Source: Paenibacillus foliorum (GTDB lineage Bacteria; Bacillota; Bacilli; Paenibacillales; NBRC-103111). Taken from it: a stretch of DNA of 64,000 nucleotides. The notes beneath the pieces are model-generated. The model had not been told where the DNA came from. It saw nothing but the letters and a program-made list of their open reading frames with translations, and ran no database searches. Within the stretch, counting starts at the first letter, position 1, and every line of letters starts with the position of its first letter. A program made the position numbers and the translations under genes. The DNA lies in contig NZ_WHOD01000009.1 in NCBI RefSeq assembly GCF_013141765.1, forward strand, positions 1 to 64,000. Reading direction: 5' to 3'. Of the stretch, positions 37,693 through 45,890 are shown one piece after another.

Positions 37693-37841
37693 GTTTGCTT
37701 AAAAACAAACCCGCTATTCTGTTCATGAGCACAAGAGGCGCCCCTTACGATTGCCACCTAATAGTGAAAATAAAATACGAACATTTGTTCTTATTTTACT
37801 CCAAAAAGAAAATAATTACAAATTATTCTAGGAAAGGAGCA

Positions 37842-38381
37842 ATGAACCGTTATGGAGAAAAAGGAGCTTCCTGTTGGACGGTGTTCCCCATGATTGATTT
37901 GGAGCGAATTCGTTCCAGTATCACCACGGGTTTAGTCACCGCAATGACTATGCCTGTAGTTGAACAGGATGATGCTTCCGTGCCAGCCGCATATCCCTTC
38001 ATTAAGTACAGCTTCACCGGATCGGTTCTGTTCTCGGACAAGCAGCCTGCGGTAACGGTTGTCCCCTCCTCATCCCCCGATGAGATTATCGAACGTTACA
38101 CCGAGCAGCCGATTTTTCGCATGAGCTTCATCTCCTGCTCAGATCAAAAGATGGACAGCCTCACTAACGCGGTCCGAATGCATGACTGGTTCCGCATTCT
38201 TGGACGCGATGAGTTAAAGCTGAATGCGAATCTAATGGTTGTCCTCGCAGGTGAAATTCAAAACCGCGATATTCAAATCGGCAGCGTTTGGGAACGTCGA
38301 ACCGGATTTGAAGTAACCTTCAAAACTTTAAGTGTAGTTGATAGGAAACAAACCACCATTGATATTATTAATTGGAATTAG
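37842..38381 (+). CDS. Phage neck-type protein
   Basis: 179 aa. MIDLERIRSSITTGLVTAMTMPV...YPFIKYSFTG and VWERRTGFEVTFKTL look like the LIC_12616/gp-neck family found just before sheath genes in contractile-tail phages. The start may be ATG 37842 (AAAGGAG too close) or an internal codon near MIDLE. It precedes the sheath fragment by 12 bases. Confidence 0.65.
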   Translation: MNRYGEKGASCWTVFPMIDLERIRSSITTGLVTAMTMPVVEQDDASVPAAYPFIKYSFTGSVLFSDKQPAVTVVPSSSPDEIIERYTEQPIFRMSFISCSDQKMDSLTNAVRMHDWFRILGRDELKLNANLMVVLAGEIQNRDIQIGSVWERRTGFEVTFKTLSVVDRKQTTIDIINWN

Positions 38382-38393
38382 GGAGGAATTACA

Positions 38394-38921
38394 TTGGCCA
38401 ACACTATGAAAGATGTAACAGTAGTCATCGACATTCAAAAGCCCGTAGGGCGTTTAGGATTTGGAAAAGTTCTCATTCTCGGGGAAAAGGCAGGTGGCTT
38501 CGCCTATAAAGAATACCTGGATTTGACCAGCGTGAAAACGGATTTTCCTGAAAATACAGAGGAATATAAAGCGGCAAGCGCTATTTTTGCCCAAGGAGAT
38601 CAAGCTCCCGCCTCCATCGCCATCACCTGCCGCAATAGCACTATCGGTGAGAGTGCAGAAACGTTAGTGGAACGCTTGCAGCATGTTATGAATAAAGATT
38701 GGTATTTCCTAATCAGCACCTCTACTGTCAAAACGGACGTGCTGGCCCTAGCGGATGAAATTGAACTCGATGGCACGCATCAATACTTTACCCGCTCTTC
38801 CAACCAAACCGATCTGGCCGCCATCAAGGCCAAGAAGTACACTCGTACTTCGGTGCTGTACCACGCCACTCTGACCCTATCGGGGCTGTTTTTATATATT
38901 AGAAGGACTAAGGAGGATTGA
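38394..38921 (+). pseudogene. 5' part of a DUF3383 tail-sheath-like gene, truncated
   Basis: 175 aa beginning MANTMKDVTVVIDIQKPVGRLGFGKVLILG, the N-terminus of phage DUF3383 sheath proteins, usually about 330 aa or more. Similarity fades at about 38875 (YTRTSVLYHATL) and the last 15 residues (LSGLFLYIRRTKED) are foreign. The junction DNA, TATCGGGGCTGTTTTTATA, looks like the right half of a terminator, so a deletion probably joined this gene to the holin region. TTG start after GGGAGG. Confidence 0.7.
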
Positions 38922-38926
38922 GAACA

Positions 38927-39430
38927 TTGGACAGATTTCTAAAAGCATTTATAAGTTTAGAGTCATTAGCCAAGCCTGCTAATGCAGGCGCAGCAATGGC
39001 GGGTGCTGTAATCGTCCATTGGCTAGAGCAAGCCATTCATAGCGAGAAACTCTGGATATTTCTTTTATTTGTTGCTGTCATTGCAGCTGATTGGGTGGCT
39101 GGCACAGCAGCCGCCAAGAAGAGTAATACCTACTCCAGTGAATATGAAATTGAGGGACTACTCAGAACCGTATTACTACTGTGGATTCCGTTTATTGGAT
39201 GGCTTTTGGACAAAGTCGCGTTAACCACTCTGGACTTCGAGCAGCCAGGCTATGCATTTTTTTCTTTGACCGCCGCACTTATTTATCATAGTTGGGAAAG
39301 TATGACGGCCAATGCATACCGTGCTGGTTGGGAGAAATGGATACCTAAACCTGTAGTTTCGTATGTTTCTTCGGAAATTAAAGCTAAAACCGATCGCGCG
39401 CTCGAACAGAAAGGAGTTGAGAAATTATAA
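38927..39430 (+). CDS. Phage holin (TcdE/UtxA-like, holin_4 family)
   Basis: 167 aa membrane protein with segments about 22-38 (AGAAMAGAVIVHWL), 45-62 (LWIFLLFVAVIAADWVAG), 82-98 (LLRTVLLLWIPFIGWLL) and about 110-125. The GLLRT...IPFIGWLLD and DWVAGT pattern fits Bacteriophage_holin_4. TTG 38927 gives a usable distance from AAGGAGG (10); the frame opens at 38918. It should form pores that release the following amidase. Confidence 0.82.
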   Translation: MDRFLKAFISLESLAKPANAGAAMAGAVIVHWLEQAIHSEKLWIFLLFVAVIAADWVAGTAAAKKSNTYSSEYEIEGLLRTVLLLWIPFIGWLLDKVALTTLDFEQPGYAFFSLTAALIYHSWESMTANAYRAGWEKWIPKPVVSYVSSEIKAKTDRALEQKGVEKL

Positions 39431-39441
39431 GCAGCTTCAAA

Positions 39442-40206
39442 ATGAAATACAAAATCATCCCCCGGCACCTTACCGGCCCAAGCTTACGTCGTCCGTGCAT
39501 ACTATTGTCTCCATGCCGATTTATGGTTGCACATGATACGGGTAATCCCGGATCTACTGCGGCAAGCAATGTCTCCTACTACGAACACTCACGAAATGAA
39601 ATGGAAGCCTCTGCACATATTTTCGTTGATGATAAAGAGATCATCGAATGCATTCCATTCCTGACAGCTACGCCGGAAAAAGCCTGGCATGTCCGCTATA
39701 ACCCACCAATCGACAACCAGCTCTACGGATGTGACGCAAACGATGCAGCTGGCGGCGTAGAACTCTGCTATGGCGGCAGCATCGATCTTCCGGAAGCGTA
39801 CAAACGGTATATATGGGTTTTGGCATATAGCTGCTATAAGTACGGACTTGACCCCGCACAGCATATCACAGGACACTATAAACTGGACCCCCAGCAAAAG
39901 GTTGATCCAATAAATGCCTTCAACTTATTAGGAAAAGCGTTTAATGAATTTGTCGAGGATATTATCAATGAATACAATAACTGTTTAGTAGCTGATATTA
40001 CACCAGCAATGGCGCTTGATGCTGGGTATGCCAACACAATTATCCAGACATGGATGGTTCCTGCTTGGGGACATGCTGATCTAAAACGTCTGGATGCCGA
40101 AACCATCGGCGATTTAGACGCATCTACGGCTTGGAAGCAGCAGGCTGATTATATCCATTTACTAGCCAACGAGCTCCGCAAAGCATCCGGACAGCCGGAA
40201 GAATAA
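39442..40206 (+). CDS. N-acetylmuramoyl-L-alanine amidase (endolysin)
   Basis: 254 aa. An Amidase_2 domain (about 28-165) has MVAHDTGNPG (zinc His), ASAHIFVDD, KAWHV and the second zinc His plus catalytic end in ITGHYKLDPQQKVDP. The C-terminal 90 residues are helical and uncharacterised. It follows the holin, as in phage lysis cassettes. The only strong ribosome site, AAGGAG at 39411-39416, is seven bases before an in-frame ATT at 39424 and too far from ATG 39442; the real start may be ATT, or it may be lost. Confidence 0.85.
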   Translation: MKYKIIPRHLTGPSLRRPCILLSPCRFMVAHDTGNPGSTAASNVSYYEHSRNEMEASAHIFVDDKEIIECIPFLTATPEKAWHVRYNPPIDNQLYGCDANDAAGGVELCYGGSIDLPEAYKRYIWVLAYSCYKYGLDPAQHITGHYKLDPQQKVDPINAFNLLGKAFNEFVEDIINEYNNCLVADITPAMALDAGYANTIIQTWMVPAWGHADLKRLDAETIGDLDASTAWKQQADYIHLLANELRKASGQPEE

Positions 40207-40377
40207 TCGGCGGGCTTTTTCTAGCAAAATGACTCCAGTCAAACTAGCAGTTATTCATAATCAAACGTTCCAAAATTAAAATATACTAGTAACTATAAAC
40301 GGCTATACCTATCACTCTACTCTATTATGAATATGATAACTTGCAACCGATTTATCATATCGATGGGAGAGGATAGT

Positions 40378-40956
40378 ATGAAGTCCGTGAGACCCAGCAG
40401 TGCCGCTATTCCAAAGAAAGCCGTTCGTCTGCCGAAAAGCGCGGGAATGCCCAAAAGTAAAGTTATGTCGATCTACCGCGCTCATGTGAAACAAATGCAA
40501 AGCACAAAGCCGGTTCTTATCAGCCAAACCAGCACTATAATTGGAACCGACAATTCCTGGTTTAATGCGCAAATCATCCCTCGCGATCCTTCCTGGGTAG
40601 CAGTGAATAATGCGAGCTATGTATGGTACTCCGGCAATCTGAGCAGCAGCAACGCTATTATTTCAAAAACATTTTCGCTGTCTCTGAGAAGAAATATTTT
40701 AGCTGCAACCCTATTTCTATCGGTCGATAACTTTGCCGTTGTTATTATCAATGGAGTCCCCCTCTTATTCGATGGCCCAACAACCGCAACCTCCAACTTT
40801 AACCCGGGCCGCACATTTAACATCCGCCGCTTTCTGCGGAAAGGCCGCAACGACATTGTTATTATCGCCTTTAACGCCAATGGCGCGCGGAGCCAGGACA
40901 ACCCTGCTGGCGTAGCAGCAAGACTTAATATCAACTTAAGCGCGCTTCAGTCATAA
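40378..40956 (+). CDS. Beta-rich protein of unknown function downstream of the lysis cassette
   Basis: 192 aa. After a basic Pro/Lys-rich N-terminus (KSVRPSSAAIPKKAVRLPKS) come alternating strands (WVAVNNASYVWYSGNL, ISKTFSLSLRRNILAATLFLSVDNFAVVIINGVPLLF, NIRRFLRKGRNDIVIIAFNANG) that resemble a galactose-binding jelly-roll. No secretion signal or catalytic motif is visible. GGGAGAGG precedes ATG. It ends at a terminator. It could be a phage morphon, a coat-like protein or unrelated. Confidence 0.6.
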   Translation: MKSVRPSSAAIPKKAVRLPKSAGMPKSKVMSIYRAHVKQMQSTKPVLISQTSTIIGTDNSWFNAQIIPRDPSWVAVNNASYVWYSGNLSSSNAIISKTFSLSLRRNILAATLFLSVDNFAVVIINGVPLLFDGPTTATSNFNPGRTFNIRRFLRKGRNDIVIIAFNANGARSQDNPAGVAARLNINLSALQS

Positions 40957-41000
40957 TCATCCAGGAGTAAATTAGACTATGAAGCTTCTTATACTTCAGG

Positions 41001-41051
41001 CCCTCACTTCACCCTCCTTTTTGGATGGCTTATGTGAGGGTCTCTTTGTTT
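41001..41051 (+). terminator. Terminator after the beta-rich protein gene
   Basis: CCCTCAC (41001-41007) and GTGAGGG (41034-41040) followed by TCTCTTTGTTTG. Confidence 0.65.
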
Positions 41052-41124
41052 GATGCGAATCTATGATAAATCTATGATACACTGGAAAAAAAGACTATAG
41101 TAGGCAGCAAGGAGATAGACAATA

Positions 41125-41886
41125 ATGAAACTAGTATCCTGGAATGTCAATGGTTTACGAGCCTGTGTTAACAAGGGGTTTAACGATTACTTCAAAGAAA
41201 TCGGAGCAGATATATTCTGTATTCAGGAGACGAAGCTGCAGGAAGGGCAAATTAACCTAGAGTACGAGGAATACACTCAATATTGGAATTACGCAATTAA
41301 GAAAGGGTATTCCGGCACCGCTGTCTTCACCAAGGTCAAGCCGCTCTCAGTACGATACGGCCTGGAGGAGGATCATGAATCCGAAGGAAGGATTATCACG
41401 TTGGAGTTTGACTCCTTCTACCTTGTGAATGTATATACCCCCAATGCCAGACGTGACCTATCAAGGCTGGATCTTAGACTGGAATGGGAAGATCGGTTTC
41501 GCACCTTCCTTATGGGATTAGACGACCTTAAGCCCGTTATTATTTGTGGCGACTTGAATGTCGCTCATCATGAGATAGACTTGAAGAATCCCAAATCCAA
41601 TAGCAACAATTCCGGCTTCACCCCAGAAGAACGAGGCAAGATGACTCAATTGCTGGACGCTGGATTTACCGATACCTTCAGACACTTCTACCCTCAGCAG
41701 ACAGATGCTTATAGCTGGTGGTCTTATATGCCGAAGGTTAGGGAGCGAAACGTGGGATGGAGAATTGACTATTTCCTAGCTTCATCGCGTTTAAATCCCT
41801 TTTTAATTGACGCACAAATTGATAGTGAGATAACAGGCAGTGATCACTGCCCAGTCATTCTAACTATCTCCGAGATTAGCTTGTAA
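41125..41886 (+). CDS. exoA: Exodeoxyribonuclease III / AP endonuclease
   Basis: Base-excision repair nuclease that cuts at abasic sites. 253 aa. The fold motifs are MKLVSWNVNGLRA, CIQETKLQ, GRIITLEF, VYTPNA, ICGDLNVAHHEIDL, GWRIDYFLASS and GSDHCPV, which supply the Mg2+ and catalytic residues. AAGGAG precedes ATG. It stands alone on the plus strand. Confidence 0.95.
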   Translation: MKLVSWNVNGLRACVNKGFNDYFKEIGADIFCIQETKLQEGQINLEYEEYTQYWNYAIKKGYSGTAVFTKVKPLSVRYGLEEDHESEGRIITLEFDSFYLVNVYTPNARRDLSRLDLRLEWEDRFRTFLMGLDDLKPVIICGDLNVAHHEIDLKNPKSNSNNSGFTPEERGKMTQLLDAGFTDTFRHFYPQQTDAYSWWSYMPKVRERNVGWRIDYFLASSRLNPFLIDAQIDSEITGSDHCPVILTISEISL

Positions 41887-41888
41887 TC

Positions 41889-41926
41889 GAAAGGGGCATC
41901 GATGACGAATCATCAATGCCCCTTTC
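41889..41926. terminator. Probable terminator hairpin after exoA
   Basis: GAAAGGGGCATCGATG pairs with CATCAATGCCCCTTTC (16 bp, one mismatch). T-run is poor, so terminator function is likely but not certain. Confidence 0.6.
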
Positions 41927-42068
41927 AAGTAATCCCGTTTCTTGGTGCTACTTTTGCCCCATCGCCACTGAATTCTGCTCTACTAACCCAAACGCTCAGC
42001 TGATTATCCCTCTATGAACTCCTATGCTCGAAGTCAAAGAGATTCGTAATGATTAAGCTACTTGTGTT

Positions 42069-42518
42069 TTACCAGCCAAAATCCAAGGCCTTGCCTGTTT
42101 CCGCATAGGTCTTGATATTACTTAGGATCATCGGCCAACTTGTTTTCGTATTCTCATAGGAGGGATGATTTTCTGGCCACTGATCGTTGATCAACGTGAG
42201 TTTCGTACAACTGCCTACAGTCTCTAAGGTGAGGGTAATTCTCGTCTCCAGCTCAGCGTGATTCTCACGATAGGACGGCCCTGGATGCTCTGTGTAGCTC
42301 ATGCGCTGATTCGTTTCGAATTCCAGTACCGTACCGTATACATGAACGGTCTCCTCCCCGTCGTTGCCGGGTCCTATATACTCATAAGGTGCACCGATTT
42401 CGAAGGTTGACTTAAGAATACTACCGAAAAATATGGCTTTCGTCGCTTCAGGCTCAATGAATATCTGCCAAACATCCTCCGGCTTTGCCCCGATATACAA
42501 TTCGTACTTGAGATCCAT
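42069..42518 (-). CDS. SRPBCC (AHSA1-like) domain protein
   Basis: 149 aa of the START/Bet v1 superfamily: YIGAKPEDVWQIFIEPEATKAIFFGS near the N-terminus, TYEIGAPYEYIGP-like STFEIGAPYEYIGPG, then TRITLTLETVGSCTKLTLINDQW. The fold binds hydrophobic ligands; no ligand can be named. GGAGG lies before ATG. Confidence 0.85.
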   Translation of the reverse strand: MDLKYELYIGAKPEDVWQIFIEPEATKAIFFGSILKSTFEIGAPYEYIGPGNDGEETVHVYGTVLEFETNQRMSYTEHPGPSYRENHAELETRITLTLETVGSCTKLTLINDQWPENHPSYENTKTSWPMILSNIKTYAETGKALDFGW

Positions 42519-42796
42519 GAATTGTCCTCCACTCCGTAATTTATTAAATCGCGTAATAGCTTTAAACTGCTAGTCCCAATTATAAAAACAGCATAACAAA
42601 AAGTATTGTAAAAACGCGACAAGTAATGTGCAACTTTGAGGGCTGTTCAAGAAAGCAACAAGCCGCTATGTACTTTTATAAAGGCAGACACCCATTTTCG
42701 CTTATGGGCTATCAGCCTGCTGAGCGAGTTCCAACACCGCGTCGGAATAGTCACCATAGGAACTATTTGCGATTTTTTTAGGTGATCTTTGAAGCC

Positions 42797-42843
42797 AAAA
42801 AGGGCTGCAACCCCGTTCACCACGGAGTATTTGTTGCAACCCT
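42797..42843 (-). terminator. Orphan terminator of the lost sulfurtransferase gene
   Basis: AGGGTTGCAAC pairs with GTTGCAGCCCT (11 bp, one wobble), followed on the minus strand by TTTTGG. Confidence 0.65.
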
Positions 42844-42875
42844 CCAATCTGCGTCCCAAAAGGCTCCGCTTCCTA

Positions 42876-42941
42876 TTACTCTTTCCCCACCGCAACCGGA
42901 TTATCGCTATACGAAACCCAGTCGCTCCAGCTGTCCTCATA
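42876..42941 (-). pseudogene. 3' fragment of a rhodanese-type sulfurtransferase gene
   Basis: The last 21 codons read YEDSWSDWVSYSDNPVAVGKE and stop, matching the end of the two complete sulfurtransferases in this window (GSWSDWVSYEDNPVATGKE at 50767). Everything upstream is replaced by the promoter region of the divergent FAD oxidoreductase. Confidence 0.85.
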
Positions 42942-43004
42942 TGTTATGACGTCGGATTATTATGACGCCTGTGCTACAATAAGGTGACAAAGGGGGAGTC
43001 ATTA

Positions 43005-44084
43005 TTGAGTAAACAAAAAATCGTGATTATTGGCGCAGGAATTGTCGGGGCGTCCGTGGCCTATCATCTGGCAAAACGAAATCAAGATGTAACCGTTATT
43101 GAACGACACCCCGCCGCGGCGCGTGAAGTCACGGAAAAATCGTTTGCCTGGATACATACGACGCATAGGGTGGCTCCCGAATACTGGCATTTGTACGATG
43201 CGGCTTGTGAAGAATATCATGCGCTTCAGCAAGATTTGTCCGAACTGCAAATTCATTGGCACGGGGCGCTGACTTGGGACAATCCGCCCCTAAGGGAGCA
43301 ACTCCGTTTTCAAAAATTAAACCGGGAGCAGCTTGAGGCATTGGAACCGAATCTGAAGGAATATCCGGATGAAGCGATGTTTGTCAGCGAAGAAGGTGCG
43401 GTGGACCCGATAGGGTTAACGGATCTGTTGTTGAGCAAAGCGCGGGAGTACGGAGCAAAGGTTCAGTTCGGTACCAACGTTACACAGCTGCAGCAAGAAG
43501 ATTCCTGCCTGGTCGGCGTCCACACGTCCAAGGGTTTTCTGGAGTCGGATGTCGTGGTATTGGCCGCAGGTACAGGCATACCCGAACTTTGCAACCCGTT
43601 AGGTTGTCCCGTGCCGGTAACGCCGTCGCCTTCCATTCTGATTCGGATGAAAACTGCGAATAAGCTGATACGCACATTAATCTCAAATGCGCAATTTGAA
43701 GCGCGTCAACTGACGGATCAAACGCTGCTGGCTGCGGAAGATTATATCGACGAGTCGGAAGAAAACGGGCCAGAGGCGGTCGGCAAGCGAGCGTTCGAGA
43801 CGTTGCGTCGCAGTCTGAAGGGCGGGAATCAATTGGAACTGGAAAGCATCCAGGTCGGGATGAGACCAATGCCTGAAGACGGCTATCCGATCGTGGGCTT
43901 CCATGATCACATAAAGGGACTTTATCTGACAGTTATGCATTCTGCAATTACGCTGGCGCCGCTGATTGCGCGTCTGGCTGCAAGTGAAATAATCAATCGG
44001 GAATCAAGAAGCGAATTAGTCCCTTGTCGACTCTCCCGTTTTAAGGACCACACGAGGGATGACCCCGCTGTTTCTCGCGCGTGA
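43005..44084 (+). CDS. FAD-dependent oxidoreductase of the DAO family
   Basis: 359 aa. The N-terminal dinucleotide motif VIIGAGIVGASVAYHLAKR (about 5-23) is followed by VIERHP and a DAO-type substrate domain with VGMRPMPEDGYPIVG and GLYLTVMHSAITLAP near the C-terminus. It probably oxidises an amine or amino acid. TTG 43005 is chosen since AAAGGGGGAG lies six bases upstream. It converges on the organosulfur operon, but no operon link is seen. Confidence 0.82.
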   Translation: MSKQKIVIIGAGIVGASVAYHLAKRNQDVTVIERHPAAAREVTEKSFAWIHTTHRVAPEYWHLYDAACEEYHALQQDLSELQIHWHGALTWDNPPLREQLRFQKLNREQLEALEPNLKEYPDEAMFVSEEGAVDPIGLTDLLLSKAREYGAKVQFGTNVTQLQQEDSCLVGVHTSKGFLESDVVVLAAGTGIPELCNPLGCPVPVTPSPSILIRMKTANKLIRTLISNAQFEARQLTDQTLLAAEDYIDESEENGPEAVGKRAFETLRRSLKGGNQLELESIQVGMRPMPEDGYPIVGFHDHIKGLYLTVMHSAITLAPLIARLAASEIINRESRSELVPCRLSRFKDHTRDDPAVSRA

Positions 44085-44139
44085 GGTTGTGAATCAAGTG
44101 GAATCGCATGCACGTGCAAATTGACCTCGATACTCCTGG

Positions 44140-44185
44140 ACACAAAGCAAAGGAGTACATCGTCACATGAACGACGACGTACTCC
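44140..44185 (-). terminator. Terminator of the sulfonate operon
   Basis: GGAGTACGTCGTC / GACGATGTACTCC (13 bp, one mismatch), then CTTTGCTTTG, 23 bases past the rhodanese stop. Confidence 0.65.
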
Positions 44186-44207
44186 GTGTTACAACCTGTA
44201 TAACTGC

Positions 44208-45077
44208 TTACGCCTTCTCCTCTTCCCCCACCACAATTGGATTCTCCTCATAGCTAATCCAATCGCTCCAGCTGCCGGCATACAACTTCACATTAGTGAA
44301 ACCCGCTTCCTTCAGTGCCAACACATTCGGTGTTGCCGAGATACCTGATCCGCAATAGACGATAATTTCATCCGACGATGCCAAAGAAGCGAATCGCTCC
44401 CGCAGCTGCTCGGGCGACTTCCATAACCCATCCTCCTGCAGCCCATCCTTCCAGAAGAAGTTCACAGCGCCCGGAATGTGTCCGGCCACCGGATCGAACG
44501 GCGCCTCTAGGCCTAGGTATTGATTGGCGTCACGGGAATCGATAAGCGTCTTTCGCGTACCCCCGCTCCCGCTCCCATCCAACGTGAGCCGTACTTCATC
44601 CACGCCTACGATTAACTCCGGACGAGGTGCCGGATCGAACGCGCGGCGCTCCGGCTCCGGCAGCTCTTGTGATATGGGCAAACCGGCAGCCGCCCACGCA
44701 CTGTAGCCGCCGTCCAGAACATAGACGTTGTCATGGCCCAAATAATTCAACACCCACCACAGCCGTGAAGCGGCCGGTCCATTGCTGTCTTCATAGACAA
44801 TAACGTCCGTGGAGCGGTCGATCCCAAAACGGCCGAATAGGTCGCCCAACCTGTCCGGTGATGGAAGAGGACTCCGTCCACCGTGCTCCCCCGCAGGGTC
44901 TGTCAAATCTGCTTTGAAATCAATAAAAACTGCGCCGGGCAGATGGCCCTCTGCATAAGCATGATGGCCATAATGCACATCCTTGGGAGAGAACCGCACA
45001 TCAGTGATGGCGATCCGCTCGCCCGATTCCAACCGGGATTTTACCCATTCCACACTAACGATAGTAGATGATGACAT
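44208..45077 (-). CDS. Rhodanese-type sulfurtransferase (first copy)
   Basis: 289 aa with two rhodanese domains. The C-terminal domain carries the catalytic Cys in VYCGSGISATPN, which resembles thiosulfate or 3-mercaptopyruvate sulfurtransferases (CGSGxTA/S loop). The N-terminal domain is inactive (EDSNGPAASRLWW). ATG 45077 lies ten bases after GGAGGAG. It is the last gene of the sulfonate operon and could carry sulfane sulfur released there. A paralogue lies at 50767. Confidence 0.9.
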   Translation of the reverse strand: MSSSTIVSVEWVKSRLESGERIAITDVRFSPKDVHYGHHAYAEGHLPGAVFIDFKADLTDPAGEHGGRSPLPSPDRLGDLFGRFGIDRSTDVIVYEDSNGPAASRLWWVLNYLGHDNVYVLDGGYSAWAAAGLPISQELPEPERRAFDPAPRPELIVGVDEVRLTLDGSGSGGTRKTLIDSRDANQYLGLEAPFDPVAGHIPGAVNFFWKDGLQEDGLWKSPEQLRERFASLASSDEIIVYCGSGISATPNVLALKEAGFTNVKLYAGSWSDWISYEENPIVVGEEEKA

Positions 45078-45096
45078 CGATCTCATTCTCCTCCGG

Positions 45097-45870
45097 CTAA
45101 ATAATATATTCTAAATGCTCCTGCGTCTTCACTTCGTGAATGGCGGCATAAATATCGTTCTGGATCTTCAACAGCTCGATATCGTCCCGTTTACGTGGAT
45201 ACTTGTTCGGTACCCGGAATATCTTGTTGATCCGCCCCGGTCTTGGAGACAACAACACGACCCGATCACCCAGGAACACCGCTTCAGATACATCATGGGT
45301 CACGAAGACTACCGTCTTCTTCTCTGCTGCCCAAATGTTCAACAAGTCATCCTGCAGCTGCAGGCGAGTCAAATGATCGACGGCTCCGAATGGCTCGTCC
45401 ATGAGCAGAACTTCCGGGCTGTTCGCAAGGGCGCGGGCAAGGCCGGCCCGCTGCTTCATGCCGCCGGACAAGTGATGGGGGTACTTGTGCTCAAAGCCTT
45501 GCAGCCCAACCATGTCCAAATATTTTTGCGCAGCTGCTCTTCTCTCTGCTTTGGTTGCATGCCGAAGCTCCAGACCTAGTTCGACGTTCTGCAGCACCGT
45601 GCGCCAAGGATAAAGCGAAGGGTCCTGAAACACAACGCCCCGCTCGATTCCCGGACCTTGCATCTTCTTTCCGCCGAACAACACGTCTCCCGACGAAGGC
45701 AGCTGCAAGCCAGCCAAAATTTCGAGTAACGTGCTTTTGCCGCAGCCACTAGGACCCAGAATGCTTAAAAATTCTCCATCTTCTATCTTTAGATTGATGT
45801 CCACCAGAGTTTCCGTGGGAATCGATCCTCCGTACACTTTGGATACTCCGTTAATCAAGTAGCCCACCAT
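45097..45870 (-). CDS. ssuB: ABC transporter ATPase, sulfonate/nitrate type
   Basis: 257 aa ATPase: Walker A GPSGCGKSTLLEILAG, Q-loop VFQDPSLYPW, signature LSGGMKQRAGLARAL, Walker B VLLMDEPFGAVD and H-loop VTHDVSEAVFLG. It has the TauB/SsuB/NrtD form. It energises uptake with the permease and binding protein encoded upstream (same operon). Substrate choice (aliphatic sulfonates or taurine) is inferred from the monooxygenase and rhodanese neighbours. Confidence 0.9.
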   Translation of the reverse strand: MVGYLINGVSKVYGGSIPTETLVDINLKIEDGEFLSILGPSGCGKSTLLEILAGLQLPSSGDVLFGGKKMQGPGIERGVVFQDPSLYPWRTVLQNVELGLELRHATKAERRAAAQKYLDMVGLQGFEHKYPHHLSGGMKQRAGLARALANSPEVLLMDEPFGAVDHLTRLQLQDDLLNIWAAEKKTVVFVTHDVSEAVFLGDRVVLLSPRPGRINKIFRVPNKYPRKRDDIELLKIQNDIYAAIHEVKTQEHLEYII

Positions 45871-45890
45871 AGGAACACCTCGTTTTCAAC

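Larger units (their letters stand above)
42519..43004. other. Gene-poor spacer with sulfurtransferase debris
   Basis: No intact gene. It contains the rhodanese 3' fragment and its terminator (separate entries), plus a direct repeat ATTATGACG near 42955-42975. The remainder (42530-42790) shows nothing recognisable. Confidence 0.5.

Noticed and set aside
42647..42940. 97-aa minus-strand ORF
   Set aside because: It runs through the rhodanese fragment in the wrong frame and through its terminator; no independent support.
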